Part shown: positions 21,164 through 23,328 of the stretch, in pieces
Position numbering within the stretch: the stretch's first letter is position 1
How the letters are laid out: every line of letters starts with the position of its first letter
Source: SXOA01 sp051004015
Lineage (GTDB): Bacteria; Planctomycetota; Planctomycetia; Pirellulales; Pirellulaceae
Direction of reading: 5' to 3'
Assembly (NCBI GenBank): GCA_051004015.1
Contig: JBPCKT010000012.1
Coordinates: forward strand, 1-23,328
DNA: 23,328 nt
The notes under the pieces: generated by a model
Seen by the model: only the letters and a program-made list of their open reading frames with translations
Database searches by the model: none
Told to the model about the DNA's origin: nothing
Position numbers and translations under genes: made by a program

Positions 21164-23071
21164 TTATTTTTTGCCCGCGGTCTTCTTTGCCGGCACGCTG
21201 CGGGACGGCGGTTTGCGGACCCACATCTCGGCAACGGCGTTGGGGCTGCCGCCGTAGACCTCGGGGAAAGCCTTGGCGAAATCGCCATTGCCGCGGAGCT
21301 TGTCAAGTAATTGTTGGAATTTCCTGCCGTCCGACATCAGGAATTTCACATAGCTGTACGAGGCGATATCGGCGGATTCGGGGTCGAGTTTGTTGGTGAG
21401 GAACGCGTCGGCGCTTGGCAAGCCGGCGACGATTTCCGGGATTGCGTCATCCCAGGCCATGACGCGCGGGTCGCCGCCGTCCAGCCGCGAAGCGACGACG
21501 CGGCCGGTACCCTGGGAGAACCACAGGGGGGTTCCTCCCTTGCCGAGCGAGGCCACGTAGCACCCCGCCAATTGCTGGGCGACGAGGGTTTGCAAGCTAT
21601 AGTCGTCCGACTTGGGTGGAACGACAGCGGAGTAGGCGTCCACGATGCTGAACTTGAAATGGCCCCGCCACATGCCGGGGATGTCCCGCCGCTCGACCAT
21701 CTTGCCGAACTCGCTGTAGTCGTACCGTTCGCGGAACACGAACAGCGTCATGCGCCCCTTGATGAGCGGCTGGCCGGAAGTGGCCTTGAGCATTTCGCCC
21801 ACTTTGGGGGCGAGGACTTCGGCGTTGTCGCCGATTTGTTTGAGCGTATTGGGGCCGACGTTGCCGAGGACCAGGAAGTTCTCGGTTTCGAGCTTGTCGG
21901 CACCGATGTCCGGCATGCCGAGCCGCCAGTTGTTGCCGGCCAAAACAGCGCGGTCGGCGCTGAGCTGCTCGTGCGTGCTTCCGCGGGCCTTGGCCAAGGC
22001 GGCCACTTCGACAACGGGCTGCTTGGGATCGCCACCGTCAAATGTCGCACCTTCGTCAATCCACTTCTCGATCTTGGCGATGACATCATCCTTGAGCGGG
22101 TCGAGGTTCAGTGGCATCCGCTGGCCTTGCGAGGCGGTGCCGCGAAGCTTCTTGATGAGGAAGGAGTCGGCTCCCTTGCCGGATTGAATGGGCGCGCCGC
22201 TGTCGCCACCTTTGAGCAAACCTTCAAACGTGAACAGGGTGAAGTTGCCGCGAGGTTGCCTGGTGCCGTGGCAGTTGACGCAGGTGCTGGCCAGCACCGG
22301 GGCGATGTCCTTGGCAAAGCTGATGGTCTCTTTGCCCGTGGCGACCTTGATTTCCACCGCGGGCGTCGCGGCAGCGTTTCCGCCGGCGAGCATGGTGAGA
22401 GTGGCTTTCAAATCAGTGCCGTCGAACTTCGCACCTTCCGAAATCCACTTCTTGAGCGTGGCGAATTCCGCATCCGGAATGCCGGCGCCGTTGGGGGGCA
22501 TCTCTTTCCCTTCAATCTTATCGATGATGATGCTTCCTTCCGGCTTGCCGGCGATGACAATCTTGCCGTTCTTGTTGCCGGCCATCATCGATTCGTAGGT
22601 GGCCATCGAGAGCTCGCCGCGGCTGTTGCGAACGTGGCAGCCGCCGCAACGGGCGACGATGATGGGAGCGACTTGCTTGGAGAAACTCACAGCGCCGGGA
22701 GCCAGAGCGCCGGCACCACCGGCAGGCATCGGCTTCTTGGCTTCCAGCGGCTTGATTTCGCTGAGCTTGACCCCTTCAATTTCGAGCAGAGCGTGGGCGT
22801 TCAGCAAGCGTTTGTAAGGGGCTTCCAGGGCCTTTATCACCTGGGCATCGCCTCCCTCGCCTAGTTTTTCGATTTTGGCCTGGGCTTCCTTAATGGCTTC
22901 GCCCGCCTCGGAGAACTTGTTTTGCTTGTAGAGGTTCGCGGCGCGACCGAGCAGCGTGCTGATGGCAAGAATCTCCTGCTGCTGTGGCTTGGTGGGTGCG
23001 GCGAAACCTACTACCCCAATTACCAGGGTCAGAATCAGCGCCAATCCGCCACGCAGAAGCGTCGATGTCAT
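21164..23071 (-). CDS. Exported protein with two cytochrome-c-like domains and peptidase-MA-like tail
   Basis: The 635-residue product has a signal peptide (LLRGGLALILTLVIGVVGF, cleaved near AFA/AAP) and AAGGA before the ATG. Residues 27-105 are helical. Two planctomycete-type cytochrome c domains follow: CGGCH (142-146) with MPP at 191-193, and CVNCH (264-268) with RMP at 318-320 (possible axial Met191 and Met319). Each starts with a VSFSKQVAPI/ISFAKDIAPV motif. Residues about 370-615 (LVLGNVGPNTLKQIGDNAEV, PLWFSQGTGRVVASRL) resemble the DUF1570/peptidase-MA fold, but no HExxH is visible where it should precede PLWF (AQQLA instead). I expect a periplasmic redox or binding protein that is not a peptidase. 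The basic tail (PAKKTAGKK) is unusual. Confidence 0.88.
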   Translation of the reverse strand: MTSTLLRGGLALILTLVIGVVGFAAPTKPQQQEILAISTLLGRAANLYKQNKFSEAGEAIKEAQAKIEKLGEGGDAQVIKALEAPYKRLLNAHALLEIEGVKLSEIKPLEAKKPMPAGGAGALAPGAVSFSKQVAPIIVARCGGCHVRNSRGELSMATYESMMAGNKNGKIVIAGKPEGSIIIDKIEGKEMPPNGAGIPDAEFATLKKWISEGAKFDGTDLKATLTMLAGGNAAATPAVEIKVATGKETISFAKDIAPVLASTCVNCHGTRQPRGNFTLFTFEGLLKGGDSGAPIQSGKGADSFLIKKLRGTASQGQRMPLNLDPLKDDVIAKIEKWIDEGATFDGGDPKQPVVEVAALAKARGSTHEQLSADRAVLAGNNWRLGMPDIGADKLETENFLVLGNVGPNTLKQIGDNAEVLAPKVGEMLKATSGQPLIKGRMTLFVFRERYDYSEFGKMVERRDIPGMWRGHFKFSIVDAYSAVVPPKSDDYSLQTLVAQQLAGCYVASLGKGGTPLWFSQGTGRVVASRLDGGDPRVMAWDDAIPEIVAGLPSADAFLTNKLDPESADIASYSYVKFLMSDGRKFQQLLDKLRGNGDFAKAFPEVYGGSPNAVAEMWVRKPPSRSVPAKKTAGKK

Positions 23072-23122
23072 CGCAAGTATCCTTTGAATCTCGGCCGAAT
23101 CGGATCGCCAGCCCTGGCTGCC

Positions 23123-23128
23123 ATTCTA
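23123..23128 (-). promoter_or_regulatory. Candidate -10 for the cytochrome-like gene
   Basis: TAGAAT in the context GGTTTAGAATGG lies 52 bp before the ATG at 23071 and matches the element at 5551-5546. No matching -35 is visible. An imperfect dyad (AGCCCTGG/CCAAGGCT) flanks it. Confidence 0.3.
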
Positions 23129-23219
23129 AACCAAGGCTGCGACAGGGGATAGCGCATCGCGCATTGAAAGCGCGCAACCCGGCCCTACTGCTCTCTAAAC
23201 GTTGAACCATCTGGGTTTC

Positions 23220-23328
23220 TTATGGGTAAAGGCTTAATCCGCCGCAATGGAAGTAGATGGCGGTTTTGAAGTTTTCGGGGTTGCGGAAGCCGCCGGCGCG
23301 GCGCTTGATCGACATGATCTTGCTGTTC
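23220..23328 (-). CDS. ISL3-family transposase, C-terminal end (partial)
   Basis: The right edge cuts this minus-strand gene; only the last 35 codons are present, ending NSKIMSIKRRAGGFRNPENF, then KTAIYFHCGGLSLYP and TAA at 23222-23220. The ending matches the conserved C-terminus of ISL3-family transposases, where NSKI..K..ARGFRNFENY....FFCGKLDLYP is typical. It would be an insertion sequence whose end lies within the next 100 bp to the left. I cannot identify the terminal inverted repeat or target duplication here, so whether the element is intact is unknown. Confidence 0.8.
   Translation of the reverse strand, partial: NSKIMSIKRRAGGFRNPENFKTAIYFHCGGLSLYP

Noticed and set aside
21311..22864. 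517-residue plus-strand open frame antisense to the cytochrome-like gene
   Set aside because: The minus strand encodes a signal peptide and two CxxCH domains; the plus frame is an antisense by-product of codon bias.

Overview
The window most likely comes from a planctomycete (Planctomycetota, probably Pirellulales or a relative). This rests on gene content, not on a marker gene: a DUF1501 protein with a twin-arginine signal, a secreted protein with two cytochrome-c-like CxxCH domains of the planctomycete type, an ECF sigma factor beside a zinc-ribbon Ser/Thr kinase, a helix-turn-helix/low-complexity/membrane protein, and high GC with many short palindromic repeats between genes. There is no phage, CRISPR array or large island. 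The only intact mobile-element trace is the 3' end of an ISL3-like transposase running off the right edge.

Layout. 1-651 has no supported gene but holds repeated GATACA/TGTATC half-sites and promoter-like sequences. 652-5495 is a minus-strand block, read right to left: a small exported protein, an HTH-to-membrane protein, an OmpA-like lipoprotein, a one-pass membrane protein with an LTxxQ-like tail, and a SIMPL-domain protein. 5802-9869 is on the plus strand: a DUF1501 protein, then a beta-CASP metallo-hydrolase and a polytopic membrane protein. Between them lies an unreported minus-strand remnant of a second DUF1501 gene. A tRNA-Pro(GGG) with an intrinsic terminator sits at 10017-10139. 10260-13417 encodes an exported SH3-like protein and a TGS-domain GTPase. 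13670-16874 is the sigma factor/kinase pair, followed by a membrane protein at 17025. 18251-20580 is a translationally coupled methyltransferase/FAD-oxidoreductase pair. 20690-23071 (minus) is a dihaem-like cytochrome protein with a small zinc-ribbon protein behind it.

How they may work together. The sigma factor/kinase arrangement is a known planctomycete signalling layout. The minus-strand block looks like a cell-envelope cluster, with a DNA-binding domain tied to the membrane next to a peptidoglycan-binding lipoprotein. The methyltransferase and flavoprotein probably act on one substrate. These links are inferred from neighbourhood only.

The most notable things are the repeats. A 36-bp palindromic element is present twice, once inside the OmpA-like lipoprotein reading frame and once directly at the sigma factor stop codon. 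A 165-bp MITE-like near-palindrome lies at 13440-13604. A head-to-head pair of REP-like hairpins lies at 18081-18178. A perfect 23-bp inverted repeat at 20573-20661 includes the end of a coding sequence. I did not find a clear new defence or metabolic system; the best candidates for undescribed biology are the cytochrome protein with an apparently dead peptidase-like C-terminus and the HTH/OmpA membrane pair.
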